In this document: positions 40,095-52,676 of the stretch, piece after piece
Layout of the letters: each line of letters opens with the position of its first letter
How positions within the stretch are numbered: the first letter of the stretch is position 1
NCBI RefSeq assembly: GCF_048128805.1
Contig: NC_136019.1
Span: forward strand, 16,756,881 to 16,820,880
Source of the DNA: Centroberyx gerrardi
Lineage: Eukaryota; Chordata; Actinopteri; Beryciformes; Berycidae
DNA: 64,000 bases
Reading direction: 5' to 3'
The notes under the pieces: model-generated
What the model was told of the DNA's origin: nothing
The model's input: only the letters and a program-made list of their open reading frames with translations
Database searches by the model: none
Position numbers and translations under genes: made by a program

Positions 40095-40755
40095 CAAACA
40101 TAGACTGTTTGAATGGTCTTAATATTTTTAAAACTGTACAAATATTTTCCTGAAACAAAAAACAAACATATTTCTAGATTCTGAAACTTACTGTCGAGTA
40201 GAAAAAGATCGGAGATCGTACTGAAATTGCACTGAAAACCAAATTTTTTAACTTCACTATTCTGCCACTTTGAAGATGCACATTAAACAGACATCTTGTT
40301 GCTTTAATTTACTTGTTACAGCATTCAAACATTAATGTAATGAACTTCCTCCACAACAACAATCAAAACATTAATGCAAACTCTGATTACATCAAATTGG
40401 AAAGAAATGTGCGCTCCTGAGATACACTGACTCAAAGCACAAAAAGGTATTTAAGAGTATAACATCAGAACAACCACAGTAAGACAGACTATGTAGACTG
40501 TGTGAATGGTCTGAAATTATACAGAATTACATAATAAAAAATTTAACTTTGCTAATCTGCCACTTTGCACAGACATCCTGTCTTCATTTACTTGTTTCAA
40601 ACAATGTAATGAACTTCCCCCACCACAACAATCAAAACATGAATGCAAATTAGGAACAAATGCTGTGCGCTCCTGACATATACTGCACATTGATTCAAAG
40701 TATGAAAATCTATATAAGACTATAACACATTAAAACAAACAGCCACAGTTAATGC
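40095..40755. repeat. Diverged tandem duplication, period about 394 bp
   Basis: TAGACTGTTTGAATGGTCT at about 40100 recurs as TAGACTGTGTGAATGGTCT at about 40494. The following parts also match in order: TTTAACTT, CTGCCACTTTG, CAGACATC.TGT, AATGTAATGAACTTCC, CACAACAATCAAAACAT, GTGCGCTCCTGA and CAGCCACAGT-like ends. The second copy is shorter because of small deletions. It lies just beyond the stop codon of the GTPase gene. Confidence 0.65.
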
Positions 40756-41006
40756 TGCTCCTTTAAGAAAGGTTTTTTTAAACAGTAGAAGTGACAACCA
40801 TAGAGGTACTGTATCAGGTAGTGAGAAGCACTATTTGCAGTGACGTTCTATTATGTTCCTGGATTGTGTTTTAGCAATGACTTACACCTTGTGATTTTAT
40901 ATTTGTTACTATTTGTGACAAGTATTGTCTGCCATATCAGAAATTGTCATAAGATCCCAATATCCCTCAGTAGAAGTTGTAGACCTCAGCTCAGTCAAAG
41001 AGCCTC

Positions 41007-44000
41007 TCACTTGATGCCAAATGATTCTTTGAGGCTTTTTTCTGCTTGCTTCCTTGTAATGTCTTTCCAGGGTTGAGGAATATCAGCAGGCTTTGCATCG
41101 TATTCTTTGGCAAACTCCTTGTTGAACTTTGCCATCATATATTTCCAGTAGTCTGATGCCTCAAGGCTTCCATCTGGAGGAATTTTCCAGTCAGGGAAAA
41201 TGTTGCTGTAATTCTTGTAAGGGTGATGTTTGTCATTTGTAGAATGGCAGCAGAATGAGCGCTCTATGGTCACAAGAGAAGAACATATGTCAGTGTCGAG
41301 TTTGCCTGAGTCAGTAAAATTGAATTCCCCAAGACCCTCTGGCCAATGTATTGAAGCCCAGTGGTGAGTATGGGCTTTACCTCCTGCCTCACAAGGTGCT
41401 GTGCAGAATGGACACTGTTTACCACATCCAATCACCTTGGTGAAAAGCTCATTCTGGGGATTGACACAAACTTGTTTTAGTTTGACCTCGTCTGTTTTTT
41501 TAAATGTCTCCCTAAGAGCTTGCCCCATGTCTTCCACACATGCTGTCAGCCAATGGTTTGCATTGTTTAGGATCATGAAAGCTCCGAGAGCGTCCTGTGA
41601 ACTGACCAGTTCATCACCAAGTTCCCTGCAGATATCTTCAACAAATTTCATCAAGTTGCCATTCTTGTCCATTTGGGCCTTTGTGATAGCATTCTTTATA
41701 CTACAGATACTTGCTTTCAGATGTCGATCCTCCAATTCAAACTTTGTAGACCCATTTGAGGAGTGTTCCACAATTTGGTCAAATATCCAGTTCTTTACAT
41801 AATCTTCATAAGAGCAAATGTAGCTCAAATAGCTCTCAAATTTGTCCATTGAAAGCAAATCATTTAAAACAGAGTACTGGAAAAATGTCCACGTGCTAAA
41901 TTGCAGTGAATTTTTGCTCGTGAGCATTTCCTCAATAATATCTGGACCCAAGGAACTGTTGACATAGGCTTCCACTGCAGGCTGCAAGCAGAGGTTGGTG
42001 AATTCTGCTGCTTTCTTCTGGCACTGGTCTCGTGCATGGAACAGATCTTTAAAATCAGCACGATACTTTCCTTTGTATTGATTGAGACATCTCCAAGGAT
42101 CATTCTCTTGTATGAAGTCTTCATGCATTTTCTGAAACTTTCTGGCTGCAACTCCACAGATGTGCTGTTTTAGAGAAACTTCAAACCCAATATCGATCTT
42201 AATCTCTCGATTGCTAATCAGCCTCTCGTCAATCATGTGTAGGATCTCCAGGATGTAATTGTCATGATAATTGGTTTTCCTTTCCACTTTCTCAGTCACA
42301 AACTGTGTGCAAGCGGCTATGATGCTGTCAGCCAATCTTTGTACTACCATTGTGTGATCTTGGTTGTTGAAGAACATATGTATCATGTGTTTATGTCGGT
42401 TATAGAGTCCCTCAGCTGTATATTTGAAGGGCTCTATTCCACAATCACGCAGGTTTTTTTGAGACACTAATTCACTGGCATGACTCCCCTTGAGTGTTAA
42501 ATTTGTCCTCAGGTGGTGATACACCTTAGCAAAGATGTCAGTGGTCTTCAATTCAGCCAAGGATAATTCATTCACCGTTTTATCCCACACCTTATCAAAT
42601 TCTCTGTCTAGCTCTTTTTCTGTCCTCTGGGCTTTTCTCTTACGACATTCCTCAATCAATCCAAGCACTTTCTGTTCTAAGATGTTTGTATGGCTCTCCT
42701 TGATTCTATCAAGTTTTTTAATTCCTTGTCTGATTTCAGCTGCTGCTTCAAGTTGATTAAGTACAGAGCTCTCCATTTCTCGTCGAAGGCTTTTTGCACT
42801 GTTTGAGAAGTCCTCTCTGTATCTCTCTACTAGATGGACATGACCCTCTGGTTGTTTGAAGTACTGTGTCAGATTTTGAATGAGAGTTTTCTCCCATTTA
42901 GATAGCTCTGAGCAAGCTTCACTTTTCAAATGACTGAGAAATTCTCCCATGTCAGATATCTCAGATTTCACAGCAACCGCACCAAAGTTTGAAATTCTTC
43001 TTTTAGCATGTGTAACCCATGTGTACATATGTTTCTTGAACTCCCATTCCCATTTGTTGAACTCTGTGCACAGCCTCATGTAGGCATCAGCCACCAGGCT
43101 ATTTCTGAAGCTGAAGATGAAGTTCTCATGTTTTACTGCATTCCACAAGCTTGTTGTCCACTCCATAAACTCCAAGATATCATTAGCAGATGACTCACAA
43201 TCTCCCAAAATTTTGATTATGTTCTTCTTGAGATCATAAACAGCCTCACTGTACCCTGCATTAACTGGTGCCATTGGTGGATTCCCATTCCACAGTCCAG
43301 GGATGTACCAGTTCCCAGTGTCCGGATTGTATTCCATCACATCAGTGAAGCTCTTGTTCTCCTCTTTCTTTTCCATTTTGGCTGCTGCCTGGGTCATCTC
43401 ATTCAACTGTTGCAACAGTAGTTTCCTGTCCCTTAAGTTCTTGTCATGGGCTGACACATCTGACACATTCTGGTGAACAAACTGACATTTGGACTTTTTA
43501 CCCACCTCTTTCATCCTGAGAAAAGCATGGACTACAATTCGTAGGATGTCCCTCATTTCTGTTGAATTTTCCATTGCAATGTTGATAATTGTGATGTCAG
43601 TCAACCCCACAACAAGGGTCGCAAGTTCATTGTCATGCTCATAGCTATCCTCCAGTTCTGCAAGCTCTGGTGACTTTAGGCCTTCAGTGTCAATGATCAC
43701 CATGAAGTCACAGTTTAGTACTTTTTTGAAGTCTTCGTTGATTCTGATGAGCAACATAAAGGCACCTCTAGTGCATCTACCACTGCTGACTGCAAACTGC
43801 ACTCCAAACATGGTGTTAAGGAGAGTGGACTTTCCTGTGCTCTGAACTCCAAGAACTGTGACTACCAGTATCTTGTTGTTTGGACACACCAAGGTATTCA
43901 GCTCAGAGAGAACATCACTCACCCATCTCAGAGGTATGTTGGATGCATCTCCATCTACAAGCTCCAAGGGAAATCCATCAAGGAGCAATTCTGCACACAG

Positions 44001-47000
44001 TTTGGGCAGATGCTGTAGTTGTTGACATGATGGGTCAGTTTCTGGAAGGGAGACTGAAGCCTCATAGATTTGACCCATTTCACGCAAGAAGTGTTCAGTC
44101 CCCAATGAGCTGTTGGAAAGTTGTCTGTCAAGGTCTTTAATTTCCTCTTTGTTTTCAGACTTCTGGCATTTCTCTTTGTACTGCTCCCTGAGCCCAGAGA
44201 GTTTTTCACGAGACAGGTTATCAAGGTTAATTCGCATCCATTTCAGGAAATAGGATCTCTCTATCCCTGGGCTTGATATTGCCCTCATGAAGCATGTCAT
44301 TGCATTTGACATGTCATAACAGTTCTGCTGTTCCCAAAGTTTTTTTTTTCTGTACTAGGAGATCACTTTTGTACTTTTCTATGTTTTCAGCCCCGGCTTT
44401 TTGAAGCCTACATTCTTCCTTCTCTAAACGAGTCAATTCTTTCCATATTTGGCCTTGCAAGGGAAGCTGGGCTTCTTTGTACTGTGGGATGTCTTGTATT
44501 TCTGCAGTGATGGCATCTGCATTTTGCTTGGCACTCTGACACTCTAGGGAATCCTCATCAACCAAGATTCCCAGTTCATGGGCAATATCAGCCATCTGCT
44601 CCACTCGCATCTTGGTCCTTGAGTTCTCAACTACATCCCTGACTGTTTTTTGCATGTTTTTGACAAAGTCTGCATCATTCATCTGCTTGGTCTTCAAAAT
44701 GATGTTGCTGTTTGTCAAGTTCAACTCAGATGCTACTTTTTTTTAGAGCATCAAGACTGAAACCTTTGCTCTGATGGTTACCCACCAAGAACACCTGTGC
44801 CTTGTTGTGTTGGCTGGTCAGTAGCTTGTACTGAGAGTCCAAATTGTCAAAGAACACAAAAACTGCTGCAGATGTCTGGCACAAAAAAGAGTATTGTGCT
44901 TCAAACAAAGCAATGCCCCCCCTGAGGTTAGCTACAGCTACCGGCTCACCAAAAATGTCAATGTTTTTGTTCCCACAGAGAAGATACCAACTAATTTCAG
45001 CCAATCCATTCGATATTCTCCTTGGACTATCACCACACTCCATGTTGCGGTGAACAAAAGTGTCGTGATACTGTTGGGAATTGCTCAGAAGCTTGTTGAG
45101 AATCTCTGACTTGGACAAGGAGCACTCGCCCAGTCTCACAAAAGACACCATGGGAAGTTCAGAGAGAACAATTCTCTCTTCAATAAAGCCCCTGGATTCT
45201 GAAAGTGACTGAGGTCTGTACTTCTTAACAATGTCTCTCATGGCCCAAAGCATGAGTGTGCACTGTTTTGTGTCACGATTAGGAAGCAGCAGAGGCACCG
45301 AAAACTGGCACATGGACATTTTCAATGCCATTTCCTGCTGTACAAAGCCACTGGAGCACAGAAAGAGAGCAGTGATAATGCCTAAGGGGTTTAACATGTC
45401 ACCTGAGTTTGGACTGTTGACCAGATTATCAAGATCTAAATCTGTATTCCCAGAGGAAGCATCACAGTTTGACTCACATACTGGTGTACACTTCACATTC
45501 CTAGCTGTCACATTAACCATCATTAATTTCTTCAGAAAACACCATGGAAGATCTGAATGACACTTAGCAGATTCATCAGCAAAGGTCTTCTCATCAATCT
45601 GAAGTACTGTGCTCAGTGATAGCTTCTCTGTGTAGTGCTGCTCCAACCCCAGATCTTCCAATAAGCTCTTCAAGTGTGTCTCTGTGGGAATGAAGATCAT
45701 GCAGAATATTTGAAACCCATTTTCATCAGTTGTTTTAAGTTTCTAAAAGCATAAATCTGCAATCAATTGTACGTTAAATGAATTTGCATTTTGAATTAGC
45801 TTGATGTAACCAGTGATCTCTGGCAATGAGACATTGCATCCTGCCTTTGTATTCTGCCTGATTTACACAGCCAACCCACTGTTAATCAGCACCACATAAT
45901 GAAGTGGCCCTGTACATAAGTAAGGGGTGAACACTTTTAAAAACTACATTTTTTTGTAGCCACTGAAAAGATTTTTATTTAGCCACTGAAAAGAAACATT
46001 CTTAAAATGATTATTGACAAAATTATTCTCATGTCGAGGTTGTTTTGCATTAATGAAAATATTTGGTCAGTCTTTTAAAGAAATGTTTGATAAAATAAAA
46101 CAATGAAGTAACTAATTAGTGTTAATCAAAAATGAAGGCATTGTTCTTTGTAATTCCTGAAGAAAATTTGTCATTTTAATCATTTTAACTTTTTCAGAAA
46201 CAATCTCAGTTGAGACTCAGTTTTGTGAGAATTACCCTCAAAAGTCTTGAGGACCATGAACAAATTGTGTAGCAAATGCACAATAAGTCAGGGAGTATGA
46301 ATTTATAAAATTACATTTTACAGCCACTGTCGATGCAGATCCCAACATGGGATCCAGCACTGTCAGTGTGTCATCTCTTAAGTAGCATCTTAAAAGTATT
46401 TCTACAGACAGGCTTGTATTTGTTTTACCTATTTTATTCTTGTTTCACTTGCCTGTACAATTATTCTGTAACCCTGTTTTTAAGTGTCTGGCATGTTTTT
46501 TTACTTGTCAAATTGGCTGTTATTAAGTATTGTTTTCATAAAGTACAAACAAAATTATATGATTAAATTATAATAAAAACATTAACAATAGTAACATTAA
46601 TAACAAATATTAGTAATAGTACTAACAGTATTATTATTATTATTATTATTGTTATGTGCAAACAACTTACTTGTGTGGGCAGTTATCACAGCAGGCTTGC
46701 TTCGTGTTCCATTCTTCAGTCGTGTTGAAACGTAGAAGGAGTATTTCACCCCTGGACTCAGGCTGCTGAACGTCAGGCTGTTGGTGTCTGTTGTCAGCTC
46801 CTGGACAGTTTCTCCTTCACAGCAACAGGTCACGATGTAACCTCCCACTTCACCAGCAGGGGCGTCCCAACTCAGAGACACTGAGTCAGTGCTGACCTGA
46901 CAGACCGTTATCTTCTCAGGAGGGGGAGACTCTGTGACAAATAAAATGTAAAGCCTTCACTCCAAACTGGAAATTCATGTTCCCTGCATGTCTGCATTTT

Positions 47001-48213
47001 ACAGTGATGTTTGACTGCTAAGCATCATGGATCTAGTGGAGTGTAATTACTTTACCCACTTTTTCATAAATAAATCTTTATGACATAAATTGATAGTGTA
47101 CATCATTGTAAGAAGTATCTAACTGGTGTGAGTTATGAGGATAAGGTCTTACACTACTACTACTACTATAAACTTTACGCTTTTCTGAAAATATAATTGA
47201 TTTGTGTAGCCTATCTGTCGGTGGTTATTTGCTTTATGATGCTCACCAACTGGAGTTCACCCAGTTTTTATTTGCCACTGCATCACTGCCTGGCATCACT
47301 CATTGACACACTAATATCCATAAAGAAAAAATTCACTGTTGGCAGTTTAGCCATTTATTGCAGGTGCAAAAACTAACATCTCAATGCTACATCATCTTCA
47401 TCAGAGTCAAGGAAAGAAGCCAAAGAAGCTGATGCACAGTGGAATCTTCTTGTTGCTGTAATTTATCTATTTCAAGACCGATGCAGAGCGATTTGAGTTG
47501 ATTTCAAGAAACAAAAGTAAAAAGAAAACATTATTTTACATATTTACCAGTTACGACAGATATAGAGGTTGCTTTGCTTCGATTTCCATTGTCAGCAACC
47601 CTTCTGATGCTGACAGTATACTCAGTCCCAGGATGGAGTCCCTCAACCTGAGCGGTGTTGGAGTCTCTGATGTACAAACTCTCTGTCTGTGTGTTGCAGG
47701 TGTAGGTCAGGTGAAATGAACATCGAACAGAGAGATCAGTGAAGGTCCAACCAAGAGAAACAGTGTCACTGCCAGGATGGAGAACTGCTATTTCTCTAGG
47801 TGGAGGAAGATCTGGAATAAGAAAAAATATGGAAAAAGATTTTCTATTTCACAATGTGTCCTCATTGCAGCACAGTTTCAGTCATGGAAGATGTGCCCAA
47901 TTTCCTGGCAATATTTATTCATGTATTTCTACTCAACAACACTGTGCTTATGACTGACCTTCTACACCTGTATCAGTGTGTTGACACTGACAGTCAGACT
48001 GTGGTGTTGGAGGAGCAGCTGCTTCTTCCCTGCAGTAAAGCTGAAAAAATAAGAAAACAAAATGCATTTTCAGGTGAAATTAATGAATTAATAATCCCAT
48101 ACACATTGTACTTATCTTTTGATTTATTTTGATTTCTATTAGGTCTTGGAATGTAAACATTAACGGATTACCTCCTCATCTGAGCTATCCATTGCGAGTG
48201 GGCTCTCAGCCAT
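41007..48213 (-). CDS. Very large inducible GTPase (VLIG/GVIN family) with two FN3 domains; two frame changes
   Basis: VLIG proteins are giant cytosolic/nuclear GTPases of the interferon-inducible class. The modelled exons are 48172-48213 (MAESPLAMDSSDEE), 47959-48040, 47548-47811 (FN3), 46671-46931 (FN3) and a giant exon 41007-45681. The acceptor at 48040 (TTTTTTCAG) keeps phase. Sizes add to about 1773 residues once two extra bases are discounted. The giant exon starts THLKSLLEDLGLEQHYTEKL, has the G1 loop GVQSTGKST (near 43830) and G3-type DTEGLKSPEL (near 43680), and ends at a stop at 41007 after KSLKESFGIK, all family hallmarks. Its frame changes at an A8 run near 44733-44740 and an A10 run near 44340-44349 (minus-strand A; plus-strand T). 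Each run holds one base more than the conserved frame needs. These could be assembly errors, real inactivation, or slippage. The neighbours do not suggest an operon-like relation. Confidence 0.88.
47335..47420. repeat. Possible dispersed repeat remnant in GTPase intron
   Basis: The segment with AGCCATTTATTGCAGGTGCA, then TACATCATCTTCATCAGAG, resembles a repeat common in fish genomes. It falls in the intron between the two FN3 exons. Family is not assigned. Confidence 0.25.
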
Positions 48214-48299
48214 CCCACTCTTGGTCCAAGCTCAGCTTATTCAAGCTACTTCTCACTGGGCAGAATGAGCAACAAGCCTGTTAGACCTCCTCCTCCTTT

Positions 48300-50339
48300 A
48301 GTAGCTATTATTCAGGAATAACAGGAACTCATATAGTAATATAGTATAATAGTAATTCATATAGTAATACAATAGGAGATCAAATGTATACATAGGTGGG
48401 CTATAGTACGATATAGGTTCGCTATGATCTCACGACTGAAGACACACTGTAAATCCCTATAGGAATATTATGGTAATAGAGCTGACATTCACAAAATTAC
48501 AAAACATGAATTCAGTCCATTTTCTGCCAGTGGAGTAGTAAAGCTAAATTAGGGTCCTTGATATGAAAACGGTTGAGAACCTCTGTATTAGTGTGCTGTG
48601 GGCTTTTCTCAATCGTGTGGCAGTGATTAAACTAGTCGACTTTATATCTAGCTCTGTGGTAGTGGTGTGTCCCTCACTTTCATGCTGAAACCATTGTTCT
48701 CTGGCCCTATAGGCCATAACATAACCTGCCCTCCTGGTAGCCACATCCTCATCGTGCTCCCCTTGCCTTATATATGATTTGAATATTTAAATAAAGTGGA
48801 TATTTTGTACTTATTTCTTGTTTCCTGTGTGGGATTATTTGAAGCCTCTGGACCATACCGGTTCATCCCAGGTGGTGGCAGCATTTAGCTGCCCTTATAT
48901 CCAGTAAGGTTTATTACAATATGTTGAAATTAAATTGCACCTTTTATGTTGGGGTAAATTTGACTCCAATTTGTTGATCACCTATTTAAGTGAGGCTGTG
49001 GGCACACACTTATTGTTGTTTGCTCTGTTGCAGCTTCCCATACTTGTTGTGGCACATGAAAACTTTTCTTGACACTTTGTACAAAAACTGTGTAGAGGCC
49101 TTCAAAGTCAATGCATGTACCTTTGTATCAGTTGTTGATCTCATGTTTACACGTTTATCCCACCAAATTAGGAAAAGTCAAAGTATTGAGCTAAAAATAA
49201 AATAAGGTGGAATAGAGATATCAAATTCTGGCTGCGGTCAAATTGAGCCCAAACATTCATACAACCATCATACATTCATAATACTAATGGCAACCACTCA
49301 CTCACACACAAAAAAAACCAAAAACATTTTATCAAAATAACAGGATCTAAATAAAGGATCTAAAAAGAATAGAGGTATAAAATATGTACTGTAAAAGAGT
49401 GCACTGCTATTGGGTTTATATGTAAAGAAAAACAAACGGCTCCCTAATCTAAAAAGTCAAGGATAGGAAAAATAGAATTTTCTCCATTACAAAAGCAAAT
49501 CCTAAATCCACCTTGTCTTCCTCACTGTCTCATCCATTAAATGTATTCTGTTATCTTTGTTTTAGGACAGTCTAATTGCACTTAGGAATGGTAAAATGCT
49601 GCACTGCTCTCTCGTTCACGTGGCTCGTGCTGGAGTGTGGCTGTTGCTATGTGTTTCCTCTCTGTTGTTGAAGCCTTGGCTCTTTTTGGTACCTAAATAA
49701 CACAGGTCACATAGGCACACATTTCCTCCACAACTATTTTCAGCCCCTGCCTTCTGGGTGGAGATACAAAACCCAAAGACAAAGACAGGTCGAAACACTG
49801 GTCGAACCCCCCCTCCCCCCTCCGTGGTGTTCTCTACATATATAATATCTATGTACATTCCAAATTTTAGCAGCTTGCCATACAGTGTGGTTGCAGTTAT
49901 AGATGGTAAAGAATGTCCACTTCATTAGTTCATTAGTCAATGAGGTAGATACACAATAGAATGAATACATGAGGTACATTTGGAGCATTAAAGAATATGG
50001 ACAAAATTCCTGAGGCTGAAATGTGGCCTGGTGTGCAAAACCTGTAGTGCTGCAGGGCTGAGCAGACATTATAGTACAAGATAAGCCAACCATCCAGCCA
50101 ATGGATCCAGTCTTAGCCACTGCTACTTTGCATACTGAGTCTCTGTCCAAGCAGAACAGTCATTACACTTCTCTAGACTACTAGGGCAACACCTGTATAG
50201 CATGACATATGAAACAGAAACAGTGCACAACTTCCTCTCATTACTGCATGGAATTCCTTAATCATCTTCTCTTATATTGGCGTGTGACTGGAAATGGAGA
50301 AGCAGTTGTGATGAGGAAATTGTTATCCCCGCCAGCCTC
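48300..50339. other. Spacer between GTPase and nuclease array
   Basis: Roughly 2 kb with no exon I can support. Open frames on the minus strand near 49616-50150 have no recognisable domain and biased composition. A C-rich tract lies at about 49806-49821. Presumably it holds the promoter of the GTPase (leftwards) and of the first nuclease gene (rightwards). Confidence 0.45.
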
Positions 50340-50360
50340 ATGTGCTTCAGCTGTGTGAAG

Positions 50361-51800
50361 ATGCATCTGTTTCGGGGTTGCCTCCTGTCCTTCCCCCTGC
50401 TGATGGCGACCACTCTGGTGGGCGCAAGTGTGTCGAACAGCTTCAGAGACTGCAGCCACTTCTTCTACATGCAGACGCCACCTGCAGGAATCCGGGGAAC
50501 CGGCGTGAAGAGGATCTGCCAGAGGTACCAAGACAAACCGCGCTACGCCACGCTGTACGACAGCAGTCGCCACCTCCCCCTCTACTCAGGCTACATCTTT
50601 AAGAAGTCTGATGGGAAGAGGAGGATGGACACACCCTGGATGTATGAGCCTCAGGTATAGAGAGCAGCACTGCTGTGTTTGGTTTCAAAGCTATTGGCAG
50701 CTCTCCACTGCTGCTTGCGCTGGATAAACTTGATGTTTTTTGGGCAATTCTGCCAGCAGCAGTAACAAGTGAGACACAGGGACAAAACTGACATATACCT
50801 TCCCAGATGTTTTCCATCGTCCTCCAGATGTTTCTATGTGAGGCAACAATGCTGAGGTAATTCTTTGGGTATTGTTGGCCATCAGGGTTGCCTAAAAAGT
50901 TGCCCCATGTATCACTGTCTACATGTGTCACATGGCATGTGTCGCATACCATCACATGGAACAACTGCTGCATTGTCCAACAATAACAAGATAAACTGTA
51001 TTGCAATCCCTATGTGTGTTTCAAGGACTCTAGTGACCCTTGTAGGGAAGATCAGCCAACCTGCTTGTTGTTAAAGACACAACAGGAAGCTGTTTGACTT
51101 TTTCCAAGGGTTACAGCCACATTCAAAATGAATGATGCTACCTTTCTGTCTCCTCTTTTCCCTACAGCTGGCTTCCGATGATGTGAGTGGGGATATGAGA
51201 GGACTTCCCCTTAGTGATGACACTCTGACACTCTCTCCTCTGATTGAGGAGAGCCAGGCTGTGTTGGACGACTATACAGACGCTGTGGAATATGAACGTG
51301 GCACGCTGAATCCTGATCAGCACCAAGCAGAACCTGACGACAAATCCTCTACCTACACCCTGACTAATGTGGTTCCATTAATTACAGACTTCCTGGACAC
51401 GTCCTGGAACCCATATCTGGACATCGTCCGCCGACGCCTCAACAACTTCTGCCATGGCAAATCTTTCATGGTGACAGGAGTGACCGTTTCTGGGGCGACC
51501 ATTCAGCGAGACAACAAGGACCGCCTAGCAATCCCTAAACACTTATGGCTGGCATACTGCTGCCCGCGGTTTGACCGTAACTCGCCGTATGAGGTGAGGT
51601 TCATGTTCCCCAGTTATGGAGGCTACGCACTGAATGAACAGACTGGCCACAGTGTGGTGGAGGTCCCTCTGAAGACCCTGGAGAGCTTCCTGAAGAGCCA
51701 CACAGACATGGACAGCAACCTGGCTATTTTCTACAAGGGCTGTGTGTCAGAAAACCCCTTCAAGAAGAGGAGGAGAGACCTGAGCAGTGTTTCAGTCTGA
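50361..51800 (+). CDS. ENDOD1-like secreted nuclease, copy 1 (catalytic His replaced by Thr)
   Basis: A two-exon member of the DNA/RNA non-specific endonuclease fold (ENDOD1-like). Exon 1 is 50361-50654, donor CAG|GTATAG; exon 2 is 51168-51800, acceptor CCCTACAG. Phase is 0 and the product about 308 residues. The start at 50361 gives a signal peptide (MHLFRGCLLSFPLLMATTLV); an upstream in-frame ATG at 50340 is possible. Exon 1 has FRDCSHFFYMQTPPAGI, PRYATLYD and WMYEPQ. Exon 2 has SQAVLDDY, YERGTLNPDQHQA, STYTLTNVVPL, YVTG-type FMVTGVT and LAYCCP. The family motif RGH is RGT here (codon 51303-51305), so nuclease chemistry is doubtful. Copy 1 alone has a basic tail, FKKRRRDLSSVSV. A possible poly(A) signal is AATAAA near 52043. 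Confidence 0.9.
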
Positions 51801-52676
51801 TAGAACACCTTGAGCTGGACTCACAGCTATGGATTAAGCCTAATTATATGCTAAAATGTCCATTTAAACAAACTCAAAAGATTGCAGACCTGGGTTGCAG
51901 ACCTCAAACCCACCTGGTGACACGGTCTGCGGACCGCAGACCCATTTCATGACTTAATTAGCATTATTTCAAGCTTTTGAAGAAACTCCACATGTGAGTT
52001 TGATTAGGCCTTGATTATCTAAATCGAAGGCTCCATAGTCCAGAAAATAAATTTAAACCAAATTTAAACCATGTTCATGAAAGCCCCTTCAATATTCTAC
52101 CTTACTGAGGTGTATCCCTGGGTTACTGTGTCTATGAAACTGGCCCCTTGCTTATGGCAGGGCTCTGAACAAATGAAGCTTGCAATGTTTAGTTATTCTA
52201 CAGACTTTTTTAAAATTGTTGCAAAGAAAATAATGAGAATGAAAATAAACAGCATATCTATGAGAAAGATATGACTAACACAAATGTGGTATGTTATGTG
52301 TGAAGCATGTGTGAAGCTGAGCATCTAACAGGCTGCTAAATCTAGCTATTGCGCATCAGCATGCAGCACACAGCCAGTACCAGGATAGAGGAGGTGTGAA
52401 AACACTGCTGTAATGTTGTAATCAAATAGATAGGGTCATAAGGGTCATCTTACACCATGTATTTCATAGAGCAGATCACAGAGGAACACTTTTCAAATAG
52501 CCAGTTATGATATAATAATGACATAGCCTACTTTATGGAGGCTTTACCCTCAGGCTTGCTGTCATATGCTCCTCCCTCCCTGCTCCTCCCCTCATTCCCT
52601 CTTGCTCCCTCCCCAGTCTCTGCTCTCGTCCACCTAGTTCAGGTATAGACAGAGGAAAGGCAGCGCTCACACACCC
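51801..52676. other. Spacer between nuclease copies 1 and 2
   Basis: Contains the probable poly(A) signal of copy 1 and a pyrimidine-rich stretch (52560-52625) just before copy 2. No gene is seen. A small palindromic phrase repeats GGTCTGC/GCAGACC near 51890-51945. Confidence 0.4.

Larger units (their letters stand above)
37700..40980. other. Gene-poor spacer between gigyf1 and the GTPase
   Basis: This AT-rich stretch has no convincing exon on either strand. It holds two local duplications: about 38236-38300 against 38393-38460, and about 40095-40485 against 40490-40755. It also holds a long (CA)n run at 39703-39743 and an A-rich tract near 39868-39884. Part of its right end should be 3' UTR of the GTPase gene. 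Confidence 0.5.

Noticed and set aside
44333-44353. Programmed ribosomal frameshifting at the A10 run of the GTPase
   Set aside because: The shift needed is +1 (or -2), not the usual -1 slippage, and no downstream pseudoknot is evident; a read or assembly indel is simpler.
49616-50150. Minus-strand open frames of 80 and 136 codons before the nuclease array
   Set aside because: No domain, repeat of known type or splice context; composition looks like random intergenic DNA.
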